Source: Tellurirhabdus rosea (GTDB lineage Bacteria; Bacteroidota; Bacteroidia; Cytophagales; Spirosomataceae). Taken from it: DNA of 64,000 nucleotides. The stretch covers positions 4,102,501-4,166,500 of the forward strand of contig NZ_CP111085.1 of the NCBI RefSeq assembly GCF_026278345.1, written 5' to 3'. Below the pieces are notes generated by a model that worked only from the letters and a program-made list of their open reading frames with translations, was not told the origin of the DNA and ran no database searches. Shown here one piece after another: positions 1 through 11,005 of this stretch; position 1 is the first letter of the stretch; every line of letters starts with the position of its first letter. The translations under genes and the position numbers were made by a program.

Positions 1-1880
<1,880 letters not shown>

Positions 1881-2040
1881 TGGCTCCATTCCTTTACAGG
1901 CCAAGAAGTGCAGTCGACAGACTCACAAGGTAGCGGTTGTAGTTTCCAGTGCGGCAAGAAACGCCATAGACATCAGGGGAGCCATTCCCTTAACCCACCG
2001 CCGGGACGCGAGTGCCGGGTAAGCGTGGGGGAAGAGCAGG

Positions 2041-2152
2041 GATGGTGGCCATGGTGCGGGGGTCCACCTCTTTCCATTCCGAACAGAGCCGTTAAGCCCC
2101 GCCACGCCGATGGTACTGGAGTCGCATCCGGGAGAGTAGGTAGCCGCCACCG
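2041..2152 (+). rRNA. rrf: 5S ribosomal RNA
   Basis: The conserved 5S core CCATTCCGAACAGAG is at about 2074-2088, followed by GTTAAGCCCCGCCACGCCGATGG and GGGAGAGTAGG. The 5' GGTGGC and 3' GCCACC segments close the terminal stem. It lies about 160 bases after the 23S with no tRNA in the spacer and is followed at once by a strong terminator. End positions are set from the terminal stem and may shift by a few bases. Confidence 0.95.
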
Positions 2153-2161
2153 CTGAATCAG

Positions 2162-2191
2162 AGGCCACAGACACTGTCTGTGGCCTTTTTT
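2162..2191 (+). terminator. Rho-independent terminator of the rRNA operon
   Basis: Arms AGGCCACAGACA and TGTCTGTGGCCT form a near-perfect GC-rich hairpin at 2162-2186 followed by a run of six T. It lies 10 bases past the 5S end, so it closes the rRNA operon. Confidence 0.92.
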
Positions 2192-2303
2192 GTTTACAAG
2201 CTGCGTTACCATTCACTTCCCAGATTTGTAAAGGCAATCGGCTGAGCGACCGTTACTTAACGCACTTGTCGCAGGATCAAGCGTTACTGTTCCCGCTTAA
2301 TAC

Positions 2304-2333
2304 AAAAAAAGACGCCCCTTTAACCGGAGCGTC
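2304..2333 (-). terminator. Terminator of the minus-strand glycosyltransferase gene
   Basis: Read on the minus strand, GACGCTCC (2333-2326) pairs with GGGGCGTC (2318-2311) with one G-T wobble and is followed by seven T (2310-2304). It lies 26 bases past the stop of the glycosyltransferase gene ending at 2360. Confidence 0.85.
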
Positions 2334-2359
2334 AACTTCTGCCTATCTACTTGCTTTGA

Positions 2360-3541
2360 TCAGTTTTCGTGAGGTGTGTGAATGAACTGCTGGTTGGCAC
2401 CTTTCAGGTTGAACAGGAGCCGGAACATCAGCCAGAATAAGTGAGGAATTTGCATGATCGACACCAAAAGCTGCTTCGTAAAATACTCTTTGGGAAAAGC
2501 TAAAAGCAGCGTCAGGGCAAATCCTAGCCAGAGGCCAACCCACGCTTTGGCTCCAAATGGAAAAGGAAGAAGCAGGCTGCCCACGGCCAAAAGACTGAGC
2601 GCGCCCAGCAGAAGTAAACGCGGAGCGACCAGCATGTCGCAGAACTTAACAAAGTAATCCAGATTCCCTTTGAACAACTGGCCGAAACCGGTTCCAATGT
2701 GCGTGGTCAGGTAACGCCATTGTGCTGAGAGCCAGCGCCTTCTCTGGTTGTAAAACACTTCTGATTTCCGCACTTTTTCATCCAGCACCAGAGCGTCCTC
2801 CGCATAAGCGATCTTGATTCGTTCGGTGAAGAGCCTCAGTTCGAGTTCTTTGTCAAAACCGCCAACCGCTTCAATCTGGCTCATGAGTCGCTTAAACAGC
2901 GTGAAGTCGAAAGCGGCCGCGGAGCCGATCAGCGAACTCGAAAGGCCCAGCGACCGTCGGCCGCGCCGGAAAATATGGTTGTTGATTTCCTCGCTGATCG
3001 CATCCAGAAAGGCAACGGCCGTGTCCTTGTTTTTGGCAACCCGTTTTCCCTGAACCGCCTGAAAGCCGGACTGCAGCCACCGGTCGAATTCGGAAAGCGC
3101 ATCGGCAGTCATGATATTGTCGGCATCAAGCACAACGACCGCGTCGTAATCGGTCGGCCGCAACTGACCCAGGGCCGTATTCAGCGACTTGGCTTTTGTG
3201 CTTTTTTCGAAATGAACCTCGACTACCCGGAGAGGTAACCGGGAAAGCTGCTCGACGGTATCCGGCTGAAGCGAATCCGCAATCACTACCACGTCGTAGG
3301 CATCGCTGGGGTAACTTTGCTGCAACGCCTGCGTGGCCGTCTGAATGATGACCGAATCTTCCCGATAAGCGGGAATGAGGACGGCAAACCGCGTATTGCC
3401 AGACTTTTGATTTGCTTTTGGACCTTGTGGACGAATCAGTCGCCCCGCCAAAGAAAACAAAAACTGGAAGACGACATTATAGCATAAATAACAAAATAAC
3501 AGCCCAAATATTGCGGTACTAATTCCCTGAAGCACGTTCAT
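2360..3541 (-). CDS. Membrane-anchored family 2 glycosyltransferase (processive type)
   Basis: Predicted inverting GT-A glycosyltransferase acting at the cytoplasmic face of the inner membrane on an unknown nucleotide sugar. Numbering from the upstream GTG at 3553, an N-terminal membrane helix (about 12-38) precedes the GT2 core. The core has FAVLIPAYRE near 56, the metal-binding DADN at 143-146, and QRRRW at 270-274, the (Q/R)xxRW signature of cellulose/hyaluronan/chitin-synthase-like enzymes. Two or three more hydrophobic segments follow at about 310-380. I place the start at the ATG at 3541 rather than the GTG four codons upstream. It has its own terminator and lies 83 bases past the macroglobulin-like gene, so it may be cotranscribed with it. 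Polymer synthesis is inferred from the QxxRW motif. Confidence 0.85.
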   Translation of the reverse strand: MNVLQGISTAIFGLLFCYLCYNVVFQFLFSLAGRLIRPQGPKANQKSGNTRFAVLIPAYREDSVIIQTATQALQQSYPSDAYDVVVIADSLQPDTVEQLSRLPLRVVEVHFEKSTKAKSLNTALGQLRPTDYDAVVVLDADNIMTADALSEFDRWLQSGFQAVQGKRVAKNKDTAVAFLDAISEEINNHIFRRGRRSLGLSSSLIGSAAAFDFTLFKRLMSQIEAVGGFDKELELRLFTERIKIAYAEDALVLDEKVRKSEVFYNQRRRWLSAQWRYLTTHIGTGFGQLFKGNLDYFVKFCDMLVAPRLLLLGALSLLAVGSLLLPFPFGAKAWVGLWLGFALTLLLAFPKEYFTKQLLVSIMQIPHLFWLMFRLLFNLKGANQQFIHTPHEN

Positions 3542-3636
3542 GTTGACAAGCACGGTGTTGGTAAAAAATCCTTTCCGGCATAGTAACTGACAAAAACTGT
3601 GCTAAACGGGATAAATAGTCAGACAGGTGCTCCGAC

Positions 3637-6009
3637 TTATTTGACTACGTTTATAACGTCGATGGTTGTTGCCGCCTGTCCGGCCTCGCCCGAGGCCGAG
3701 AGTCCGTTGGCGATTATGAGGTACCGGCCGGTCTGGTCGGAGGTGTAAAAGTCGAGAGAAGCCCGCCCGGTGGAGTCTGTACGCACTTCCGGGGCCCAGA
3801 ACAACTGGTTACGCAAATCCGGCAGGCGGCTGCGCTGGCGTTCCGGCGTGTCGTACTTAGGGGCGTAGTATTCGCGCGGCCATTGCAGACCTTCATAGTC
3901 GAGCTGGCTGATGCGCGGATCAAGTCGGAAACCGGCCAGATCCCCTTTGTACGTCGAAAAGTTAGCAATACCGCTGAAAACCAGCGGGCCCAGAAAATAC
4001 TGCCGGGTCACCACTTCCAGCCGCTGCATCTTGAGGGGCGAAACCGCCATCAGTTTATCCATGTCGAAAGTCGGAACGCCGTCGACCAGCACCAGCGGCG
4101 TTGTTTCGAAGAACATCTTGTAGGGCAGGTTCAATACCTGAAGCCGGTAGCCCTCCCGCCGTTTGCGGGCCTGAATTCCGGGCACGTATTCGCGGAAGAC
4201 GTCTTCCATGGTCGTAAACCGCGTGTAGTCATCCAGCCGGTAGCGCTCATCGGCGGTACCAAAAAAGGGCAGGCTGTCAACGGCAGGAATGCGGAACGGG
4301 GCCAGCCGTTCGCGGTGATAAGCGTTCTGAACTTGCATGGCAACGCTGCGCGTAACCAGTTCCGCCTCCCGGGCGGGGGACAAGTCGAAGCGCGGCAGCG
4401 GCGTGGCGGAAGGAGTTTCGGCAAATGGACTCAGAATATCGGCCCGGAACAGACTGTCTTTTGGCAGGGTGGCCGCGACCAGTTCGTGAGGACCGTAAAA
4501 GTCCGTCAGTTCAAAAAGCAGGCGACCCCGGTTGTCGCTGCGGGCACCATACAGGCGCGTCGGCTTGCCGACCACCGACAGAACGGCTTCGACACTGGGA
4601 ACGCCAGCGCCCGTCGCCGGGTCCTGAACTTGTCCCGTGACCAGATGCCCGTTGATTTCAGGCAGAAACTCTGGAGAGGCCGGGGCGGGACGCAAAACGT
4701 TCTCCCAGCGGAAACGACGCCATCCGTGTGTCAGCATCAGGTTGTCGGACGCCTCTTTCCGTTCGGGGGTATTTTCTCCGAAATAATACTCCGGCGATTC
4801 CACGGTTCCCCGCAGGTCGGAAGCGAGCCAGAGATAAGCCAGAATGCTGCCTTTTTCGGTCTCCTGCAAAGAATCCAGCCGGTAAACCGAGACGGACAGA
4901 TCGGCGGGACGGGCCGTGGAAACACCCAGGGAAACCCGGGAGCGGGTGGCATACTGGGGTTGGTCCGTCTGAAGCTTAACGGGCAGCGGCTGGGCGGGCG
5001 GACGAAAAAAGAGCCGTTCGCAGACGGGCTGGCGCTGCCCGTCAAACAGCGTCAGATGCGAAATTCCTTCGCCCAGCGAATTCAGGTCCAGATCAAACCG
5101 GGCAGCCTCGTTGACAAGCGGCTGGTAGAGGACCGTTTTGAGGCTCTGGCGGGTATGAACCAGCAGGTAAACCGCGTTGGAAGCGGGCGTCCGGGTCTGC
5201 ACCTGAACGGAAAGTCGGCCGCCGGTCTCGGAAACCTGCATGGCATAGCCGCTGCCCTGAACTGCCGGGAACGGAGCCGCAAAGATTCCCCGGCGGGCAT
5301 CCCGCACGACGGCCCGGTACGTCTGACCCGGTTCCGGCGTAAAGGTGAACGTGCCGATTCCGGCGCGGGCAGGACTGAAACGGGCTACCGTATCGTTCTG
5401 CTGATTGAGCACAAAGCCCGGTAGCGAAGTGCCTTTGCCGGTAACGTCCGTCATCCGAAAAGCTACTTTGGAAGAAAGCCCCGCTACCAGATGCCCGCCT
5501 TCCGGGAAAAACTGCACGTCATAGGCCACCGAATCGCGGCGGGGAGGCAGCCCCAGCTGGCGGAACGGGTTAACCAGCGTAATCGTCTTCTCGAAAAAAT
5601 AGTCCGGCCCCGTGTTTTTCATCCAGTTGGTATACGCCCGGACGAGGTAGTGGCCGGAAGCGAGCGAGGCGGGCAGGAACAAAGCGCCATGCCCCGACCC
5701 CTGACTAAGGCGGATTTTGGTTTGAAGAACCGGTTTTTTGTCCTTGTCCATCACTTCCAGATACGCCACCTTGCTCATGTCGAGCGGGCGGTGCTGCCGG
5801 CCATCGACACAGAACATACGGAACGCCATCAGCTCGCCGGTCAGGTAGGTGCTGCGGTCGGTATGCACAAAGAGTTTTTCCGTCAGCGACCGGGTCTGGT
5901 GACTTTCAAAAGCTTTCTGGAGGGCGGCTACCGTTTCCGTCTGGGCCAGCAGCGGTTGGGACGCCGACAGCAGAACGGTTAGGAAAGCAAGTTTATGGGC
6001 AAGTTTCAT
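3637..6009 (-). CDS. Exported macroglobulin (MG2)-like protein with carboxypeptidase-regulatory and TonB-plug-like domains
   Basis: A 790-aa exported protein. A Sec signal peptide (1-22, ending LLAQ) precedes an MG2-type domain at about 44-132 containing FVHTDRSTYLTGEL, a form typical of Bacteroidota alpha-2-macroglobulin-like proteins. A carboxypeptidase-regulatory-like fold is likely at about 450-515. A segment resembling the plug domain of TonB receptors lies at about 600-690, with TTPLVLVDGVPTFD, but there is no beta-barrel. No CXEQ thioester motif was noticed. It is the last gene after a TonB receptor and a DUF4249 lipoprotein, 39 bases past the latter. This trio recurs in Bacteroidota. 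The role is unknown; a periplasmic accessory to the receptor is inferred. Confidence 0.8.
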   Translation of the reverse strand: MKLAHKLAFLTVLLSASQPLLAQTETVAALQKAFESHQTRSLTEKLFVHTDRSTYLTGELMAFRMFCVDGRQHRPLDMSKVAYLEVMDKDKKPVLQTKIRLSQGSGHGALFLPASLASGHYLVRAYTNWMKNTGPDYFFEKTITLVNPFRQLGLPPRRDSVAYDVQFFPEGGHLVAGLSSKVAFRMTDVTGKGTSLPGFVLNQQNDTVARFSPARAGIGTFTFTPEPGQTYRAVVRDARRGIFAAPFPAVQGSGYAMQVSETGGRLSVQVQTRTPASNAVYLLVHTRQSLKTVLYQPLVNEAARFDLDLNSLGEGISHLTLFDGQRQPVCERLFFRPPAQPLPVKLQTDQPQYATRSRVSLGVSTARPADLSVSVYRLDSLQETEKGSILAYLWLASDLRGTVESPEYYFGENTPERKEASDNLMLTHGWRRFRWENVLRPAPASPEFLPEINGHLVTGQVQDPATGAGVPSVEAVLSVVGKPTRLYGARSDNRGRLLFELTDFYGPHELVAATLPKDSLFRADILSPFAETPSATPLPRFDLSPAREAELVTRSVAMQVQNAYHRERLAPFRIPAVDSLPFFGTADERYRLDDYTRFTTMEDVFREYVPGIQARKRREGYRLQVLNLPYKMFFETTPLVLVDGVPTFDMDKLMAVSPLKMQRLEVVTRQYFLGPLVFSGIANFSTYKGDLAGFRLDPRISQLDYEGLQWPREYYAPKYDTPERQRSRLPDLRNQLFWAPEVRTDSTGRASLDFYTSDQTGRYLIIANGLSASGEAGQAATTIDVINVVK

Positions 6010-6048
6010 GACAAAGGCAGTTGTGCCAGCCGACAGACCGGCAAAAGG

Positions 6049-7197
6049 TTATTTCCAGAACGAGGGCCGAATGTTGGTGCCTTTTTCGCGGCAGTCGACG
6101 CAGGCTTTGTGGGACATCAGAACGTCAACTCCCTTGGAATAGGGCGTCCCATCCAGCGTTGACACCGGCAGCATCCCCGACGCAATCATGGCCGATTGGT
6201 ATTTGGCTTCCACCGTATCGAGCATGCAGGATTCGTTGCCGTTCGGAATGACAATCGCCGGCAGTTCTGCGTTGGAAATGAAAAGGCGCATTTCCGCAAC
6301 GGTATGGCCGCTCAGATAGCCCAGCACCGGTTCGCTCGGATTGGTCACGCAGCGGATGTTGCCCGGAAGCTGCGAAGGCAGCGGATCGAAGAGCGAGCCC
6401 AGCTGTTCGGTGTTTTTCTTCAGATTGTCCCAGTATTCGTACGCTTCCCGGGTCTGGGCGTACTGCCGCACCAGAATGCTGTATTTGACCCGAAGCTTCG
6501 GCGTATTGGTCGCTACCAGCAGCAGCGGCTGTTTCGACAGCACATCCTGACTAAGCCGTTCGGTAGACCCGATCATGATTTCCGTAGAAGCCCCGCTGGT
6601 CCAGCACTTGTAGATGTTCTCCGGTGTGGCGCTGCTGCGGTCCCGGATGGTGTTGCCCGGGGCCACCTCCAGCAGAGGCTCGTAGGCCGAGTTGAACTCG
6701 TACGTGTCCTGGTACTCCCAGCGGTAATAGCGGGTGTTGTTGCTCGGGTCGCGGGTATCCACGTAAATCTGCACGGCGTTCGACAGGGGCTGCCAGGTGA
6801 GCCGTTCGATGGGCGGCGTTTGTTTGATGGCGACGTAATCGGACAGGTATTCGGTCCCGCCGCTAGTTTTGACGCGCAGCCGGTAACGGTCGCCCGGACC
6901 CAGTGTGCTGCTGAGAGTGTAAACCCCGGTGCTGGTTTCGGCCAGGGTCATGGCTTTGGTTTTTTCGCCTTCCACCTGAACCAGCGCCTTGGTTTCGAAG
7001 GAAGCCTTCCGGGCGTCGGCCAAATTGCGGGTCCGCGACAGCCGGATGACGGTCGGGCCGGAGCCGTTCAGGAAACCATCCACGACCAGATACCGGTTCG
7101 GGGCCGTGATTTCGGGGGGCTGGTACGAATCGACGCAGCCGGCGATGGTCAGAAGAAAAGCGCCCAGAAGGCAGAATTTCCAAAAGTTCGTATGCAT
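6049..7197 (-). CDS. DUF4249 domain-containing lipoprotein
   Basis: A 382-aa predicted lipoprotein. The N-terminus is a type II signal peptide with lipobox LTIAGC (Cys21). The remainder matches my memory of DUF4249: NRYLVVDGFLNGSGPTVIRLSRT just after the signal, an early beta-rich carboxypeptidase-like part, then a long mixed region with several Cys, including CVDC near the C-terminus. DUF4249 proteins are usually encoded directly downstream of a TonB-dependent receptor with an STN domain, as here (26 bases after its stop). By analogy with SusD-type partners it may cap or assist the receptor at the cell surface, but no substrate is known. The cysteines in CVDC could form a disulfide or bind metal; that is speculation. 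Confidence 0.85.
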   Translation of the reverse strand: MHTNFWKFCLLGAFLLTIAGCVDSYQPPEITAPNRYLVVDGFLNGSGPTVIRLSRTRNLADARKASFETKALVQVEGEKTKAMTLAETSTGVYTLSSTLGPGDRYRLRVKTSGGTEYLSDYVAIKQTPPIERLTWQPLSNAVQIYVDTRDPSNNTRYYRWEYQDTYEFNSAYEPLLEVAPGNTIRDRSSATPENIYKCWTSGASTEIMIGSTERLSQDVLSKQPLLLVATNTPKLRVKYSILVRQYAQTREAYEYWDNLKKNTEQLGSLFDPLPSQLPGNIRCVTNPSEPVLGYLSGHTVAEMRLFISNAELPAIVIPNGNESCMLDTVEAKYQSAMIASGMLPVSTLDGTPYSKGVDVLMSHKACVDCREKGTNIRPSFWK

Positions 7198-7223
7198 AGA
7201 TGCTGTTTACCGTTTGCGGCGGT

Positions 7224-9992
7224 TCAGAATTTGAAGTTATACGTAATGGTCGGAATCGCCTGTCCGAAAATCGACAGTTTGTATCCCTTCACAACCCCTT
7301 TGTTCGAGGTAAAATAGATCGAATACACGTTGCGGCGGCCCGTCAGATTGTAGATTGCGACCGTCCACGAGCTGTGCGCCAGTTTCCGGACCTTGTGGTT
7401 GCCTTCGATGTTCAGCGAAACGTCTGTCCGGAAATAGTCCGGAATCCGGTACCGGTTCCGGTCCGAGTAGTAAACCCGCGGCGAACCGGCGAGGTCGTAA
7501 ACCGCCAGCGGCAGGGTCAGGGGCCTGCCGGTGCTGTAGGTCACGTTCAGCGAGGTGCTGAACCGCTTGTTGATCCGGTAATTGCCGATCATGGTGAAAT
7601 CGTGCGGCTTGTCGTAGTTGCTCGGGTACCATTCGCCCCGGTTGATCTGTTCGGCCTGGGACGGGTCGTTGACCCGCAGGAAAGTCCGCGAATAGGTGTA
7701 GCTCAGCCAGCCATTCAGCCGTCCGGTCAGCTTCTTGACCAGCAGTTCAAGGCCGTAGGCTTTGCCCTCCGCGTTGACAACGTCCGTTTCGATATGGTCG
7801 TTCAGAATCAGCTTCGCCCCGCTGCGGAAGTCCAGCATGTTTTGCATCGTTTTGTAATACCCTTCGGCTGAAATCTCGATGGTGTTGCTCCGCAGGTTTT
7901 TGTAAAGACCCACGGCGTACTGGTCGCCGATCTGCGGGCGGAGGTTGTTGTCGCTGAGTTTCCAGATGTCCGTCGGCGCTACCGTAACCGTGTTGGAAAG
8001 CATCTGAATGTACTGCCGCATGCGGTTAAAGCTGGCCTTGACGGACGTTCCGGGCGCCAGCACGAACCGCGCCGAGAGGCGGTATTCCGGGCCATGATAG
8101 GTCTGCGTCGGCTTGTTGCGGCCGTAGGAAACGGTATCCACGCGGTTGGCATCCGTTCGCGGGGCGCCAACCGGATACACAAACACGTCTTTGGGGCCGA
8201 GGTAAGAATAGAGCGAATAACGCAGGCCGACCTGAACCGACAGGCGCGGACTGATATCAAACCGGTCGCTGGCGTACAGGGCGCTTTCGAGGCCCTGTTC
8301 TTTCTGAATCGTAGTCGGCAGAATCAGGGACTCGCTGCCCAGCGCGCGGCGGGTGCCGGGCCGGATGTCGTAACGAACCGTCGCGACGCCGAATTCAACG
8401 GTGTGTTTGGGGTGCGGGAAGTAGTTGAAATCCAGCTTGCCGGTTTTCTGATCGACCGCAAAATCCAGTTTAAACGCGTTGACCGGGTTGGCGTCGCTGG
8501 CAATATCGTACTGGTACTGGCTCCACGAACCGGTCAGGACCGAATAAAGCTTGTTGTTGAAAATGTGCTTGTACTTCAGCGTGGCGCTTTGGTTGCGGTA
8601 GCCGTAGGTCGTGTCGCTGTTGAGCCGGAACTGGTCCTGGCTGTGGTAGCCCGTCAGGTAAAGGCTGTTTTTCTCGTCCAGGTCGTAACTCAGGTGCGCG
8701 TTGATGTCGTAAAACGAAGCGGCGCTATTCTGAAACGTGCTTTGCTTCAGCTGTTTCAGCAGCCAGTCGGAATAGGTCGAGCGGACGCCGATCAGAAACG
8801 AAGCTTTGTCCTTGATAATGGGTCCTTCGGCCGTGACCCGGCCTGTCAGCAGCCCGATTCCGCCCGACACATTGTACTTCTTCCGGTTGCCGTCCCGCGT
8901 CACGACTTCCAGCACGGAGGAAAGCCGCCCGCCGTATTTGGCCGGAACGCCGCTTTTGTACAGCTCGACGTTTTTGAGCATGTCCGGATTGAAAGCCGAG
9001 AAAAAGCCGAAGAGGTGGGCCGGGTTGTACACCGTCGCGTCGTTGTACAGAATCAGGTTCTGGTCGGTCGAGCCGCCCCGCACGTTCAGCCCGACGCTGC
9101 TTTCGCCCGCCGACTTCACGCCCGGCAGCGTCAGCACGACCCGCAGCGGATCGGCCTCGCCAAAGACGGTCGGCACCTGCCGGAGCGTCCGGATGTCCAG
9201 CCGGTCGAGGCCCATTTGCAGGCTGGCGACGTTGCGGTCCTTCTCGGCTTCCACCACCAGTTCCCGCAGGGGCACCACGTCGTCTTCCAGTTCGATTTCG
9301 AGCTTCCCGTCCCCGTACAGCATCAGCTGGCGTTTGGTGTCCTTCATGCCGATGCTCCGGACGCGCAGTTCGTGACGGCCGCGCGGCAGGGTGAGCGAGA
9401 AGTACCCAAACTGGTCGGTCATGGTCCCGATGCGCGGTTTTTCCAGGTACACCGCCGCGCCGATCACCGGCTCGCCGTTGGCGGCATTGCGCACGTGTCC
9501 GGCAACGTTGGCCGTGCCCCGCAGCGGATTCGATTTGGGGCCGAGGGTGTAGAGCTTGGTTTCCAGGGCCGCCTTGCGTTTTTCCTGCTCGGTAAGGTAA
9601 GCCTCCGCCAGCGTGTCTTCGGTTGTTTCGGTCCGGCCCCGGTCGAAAAAGCCGATGGGCAGATCGGTCCGGATGCTGCGGCCTTTCGTCACGAAGACCC
9701 GTTGCCGGGCGTCGATGGCAAACTGAAAATCGGTTCCGGCAAACACCAGCTTAAGCAGCGCGGGCAGCGGCTGGTGGTCGGCATTGACCGTGACCGTCAG
9801 GCTGTCGGTCTCTTTGGGGTTGAAGAAAAAGCGGTAGGGCGACTGCTGCTCGATCCGCTCGGCAAACTGACCGAAAGGCAGGCGCTCGAAGCGGCCGCTG
9901 ATCACGGGGCCGGGCTGCGTTTGCCCGTAAGCCCCTGCCGACAGGATGAGGGCAATAAAAAGAAAAAAACGGGTGCGGTAAAATGACGGCAT
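7224..9992 (-). CDS. TonB-dependent receptor with STN and carboxypeptidase-like domains
   Basis: A 922-aa outer-membrane transporter. A signal peptide (1-24) is followed by an STN domain (about 33-104), a carboxypeptidase-regulatory-like domain (about 162-250, ANVAGHVRNAANGEPVIGAAV), a plug domain (about 262-370, with GLNVRGGSTDQNLILYNDA) and a C-terminal beta-barrel ending in Phe (YNFKF), as expected for BAM-dependent insertion. STN domains in FecA-like receptors signal to an anti-sigma factor, but no FecI/FecR pair is in the window. The gene starts 3 bases after the stop of the upstream unknown gene and precedes the DUF4249 gene, so all are probably one operon. The ligand cannot be read from sequence. 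Confidence 0.93.
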   Translation of the reverse strand: MPSFYRTRFFLFIALILSAGAYGQTQPGPVISGRFERLPFGQFAERIEQQSPYRFFFNPKETDSLTVTVNADHQPLPALLKLVFAGTDFQFAIDARQRVFVTKGRSIRTDLPIGFFDRGRTETTEDTLAEAYLTEQEKRKAALETKLYTLGPKSNPLRGTANVAGHVRNAANGEPVIGAAVYLEKPRIGTMTDQFGYFSLTLPRGRHELRVRSIGMKDTKRQLMLYGDGKLEIELEDDVVPLRELVVEAEKDRNVASLQMGLDRLDIRTLRQVPTVFGEADPLRVVLTLPGVKSAGESSVGLNVRGGSTDQNLILYNDATVYNPAHLFGFFSAFNPDMLKNVELYKSGVPAKYGGRLSSVLEVVTRDGNRKKYNVSGGIGLLTGRVTAEGPIIKDKASFLIGVRSTYSDWLLKQLKQSTFQNSAASFYDINAHLSYDLDEKNSLYLTGYHSQDQFRLNSDTTYGYRNQSATLKYKHIFNNKLYSVLTGSWSQYQYDIASDANPVNAFKLDFAVDQKTGKLDFNYFPHPKHTVEFGVATVRYDIRPGTRRALGSESLILPTTIQKEQGLESALYASDRFDISPRLSVQVGLRYSLYSYLGPKDVFVYPVGAPRTDANRVDTVSYGRNKPTQTYHGPEYRLSARFVLAPGTSVKASFNRMRQYIQMLSNTVTVAPTDIWKLSDNNLRPQIGDQYAVGLYKNLRSNTIEISAEGYYKTMQNMLDFRSGAKLILNDHIETDVVNAEGKAYGLELLVKKLTGRLNGWLSYTYSRTFLRVNDPSQAEQINRGEWYPSNYDKPHDFTMIGNYRINKRFSTSLNVTYSTGRPLTLPLAVYDLAGSPRVYYSDRNRYRIPDYFRTDVSLNIEGNHKVRKLAHSSWTVAIYNLTGRRNVYSIYFTSNKGVVKGYKLSIFGQAIPTITYNFKF

Positions 9993-9995
9993 ACG

Positions 9996-10721
9996 TTACG
10001 GTTTCAGCGTGTCGAGATAACGGGCAGCTTCAATCAGGGCCAGTTCGCGGTTTTTCCGGAAACGGACTTTTTTCTCCCGCCAGTAGCGGGAAAGGCCTTT
10101 CTGCTGGTCGCCCGCCAGTTTCAGCACGGCGCTTTTCGTTTTGACCGGATGATACGTGCCGTTCAGACGCAGAAAGTACTGGTCCTGCTGCTCAAACCAG
10201 TTTGTGACGGTATTGCGGGAAAGTTCGGAGCGAATGACTTTGGTGCGGCGGGCCAGCAGCCGGGAAGGGCCGTTGGTCAGAATCTGATAAATGCCGCCGG
10301 AGAGTCCGAGCTGGCGGGCGCTGTCCTCCCGGAGGTGCGTAAACGTCTGTTCGCCGAGCGAAAACGACTCTGTTTTTTCGGGCACCAGCGCCACCCGGAA
10401 AGCACTGTCCGGATGCTGGACCACTACGCGGTCCAGGGTCAGATCGTAGAGCAGGGAGACATCCTGATAACGGATGTGATCGTACTGAATAGAGCCCCGC
10501 TGCCATTCGCCGTTGCCAAAATAAGGGTGCCCCTCGGCGGTGGGATACCCCCGGAGGTGTTCGATGCCGTTGAAAAGATTGGCCTGCTGAAGACGGGCGC
10601 TCTGGTACAGCGCGGTCGCATAGGCGAGGTCAGGCCGGACCGGAGCGCCGCCGGTCACAGACTGGGCAAGGGCGGAACTGCCGGACAGCACCGCGGTCAA
10701 CAGGGTAAAGAATAGCTTCAT
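9996..10721 (-). CDS. Exported protein of unknown function upstream of the TonB receptor
   Basis: A 241-aa protein with a clear Sec signal peptide (MKLFFTLLTAVLSGSSALAQ). I recognise no family. The mature part has a Tyr-rich first half (YDHIRYQDVSLLYDLTLD), a middle region with Arg clusters (LLARRTKVIRSELS) and a basic C-terminus (YWREKKVRFRKNRE). I chose the ATG at 10721, since an in-frame GTG seven codons upstream would put a non-signal-like extension before the signal peptide. It is probably periplasmic or outer-membrane associated. The 3-base gap to the TonB receptor implies tight cotranscription and a role connected to it. Confidence 0.75.
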   Translation of the reverse strand: MKLFFTLLTAVLSGSSALAQSVTGGAPVRPDLAYATALYQSARLQQANLFNGIEHLRGYPTAEGHPYFGNGEWQRGSIQYDHIRYQDVSLLYDLTLDRVVVQHPDSAFRVALVPEKTESFSLGEQTFTHLREDSARQLGLSGGIYQILTNGPSRLLARRTKVIRSELSRNTVTNWFEQQDQYFLRLNGTYHPVKTKSAVLKLAGDQQKGLSRYWREKKVRFRKNRELALIEAARYLDTLKP

Positions 10722-10780
10722 TGGAGGGCTTGAACCAGCCACAAATGAAGCTTTTTTTTACCGAATATGCTAATGCGTTC

Positions 10781-10930
10781 CTAGCCGATTACGTGAGCGG
10801 TCGCCGCCGGATGCGAAGGCTTCGGAATCTGGGCCCCCGGCCGGCCATCGATCGTGCGCGGATTGGTAACGGGCCGTCTGGCGCAGCCGCCCAGCGTCAG
10901 CAGAACAAGGAAGAAAATTGCTTTTTTCAT
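10781..10930 (-). CDS. Small lipoprotein, 49 aa
   Basis: A complete short frame: ATG at 10930, TAG at 10781-10783. The protein begins MKKAIFFLVLLTLGGCARR, a textbook type II signal peptide with lipobox LGGC (Cys16), and leaves a mature lipopeptide of about 34 residues rich in Pro, Arg and Ala. Position, strand and signal peptide argue that it is real: it sits between the DUF5723 gene (75 bases upstream) and the exported unknown gene (59 bases downstream) on the same strand. Function is unknown; small lipoproteins often tether or assist outer-membrane complexes. Confidence is limited by length. Confidence 0.6.
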   Translation of the reverse strand: MKKAIFFLVLLTLGGCARRPVTNPRTIDGRPGAQIPKPSHPAATAHVIG

Positions 10931-11005
10931 AAGAATTAAAATCCAGCCAGACGGTAACAAGGCCGCCTGGGTAACGGGTTGATGAATAACGGTATTGAAA
11001 CGGGC

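Noticed and set aside
1881-2040. tRNA in the 23S-5S spacer
   Set aside because: No cloverleaf or T-loop GTTCRA motif seen.
3883-5424. 513-codon frame antisense to the macroglobulin-like gene, and a 630-codon frame at 8094-9986 antisense to the TonB receptor
   Set aside because: Both have the shadow composition and lie wholly inside recognised genes.
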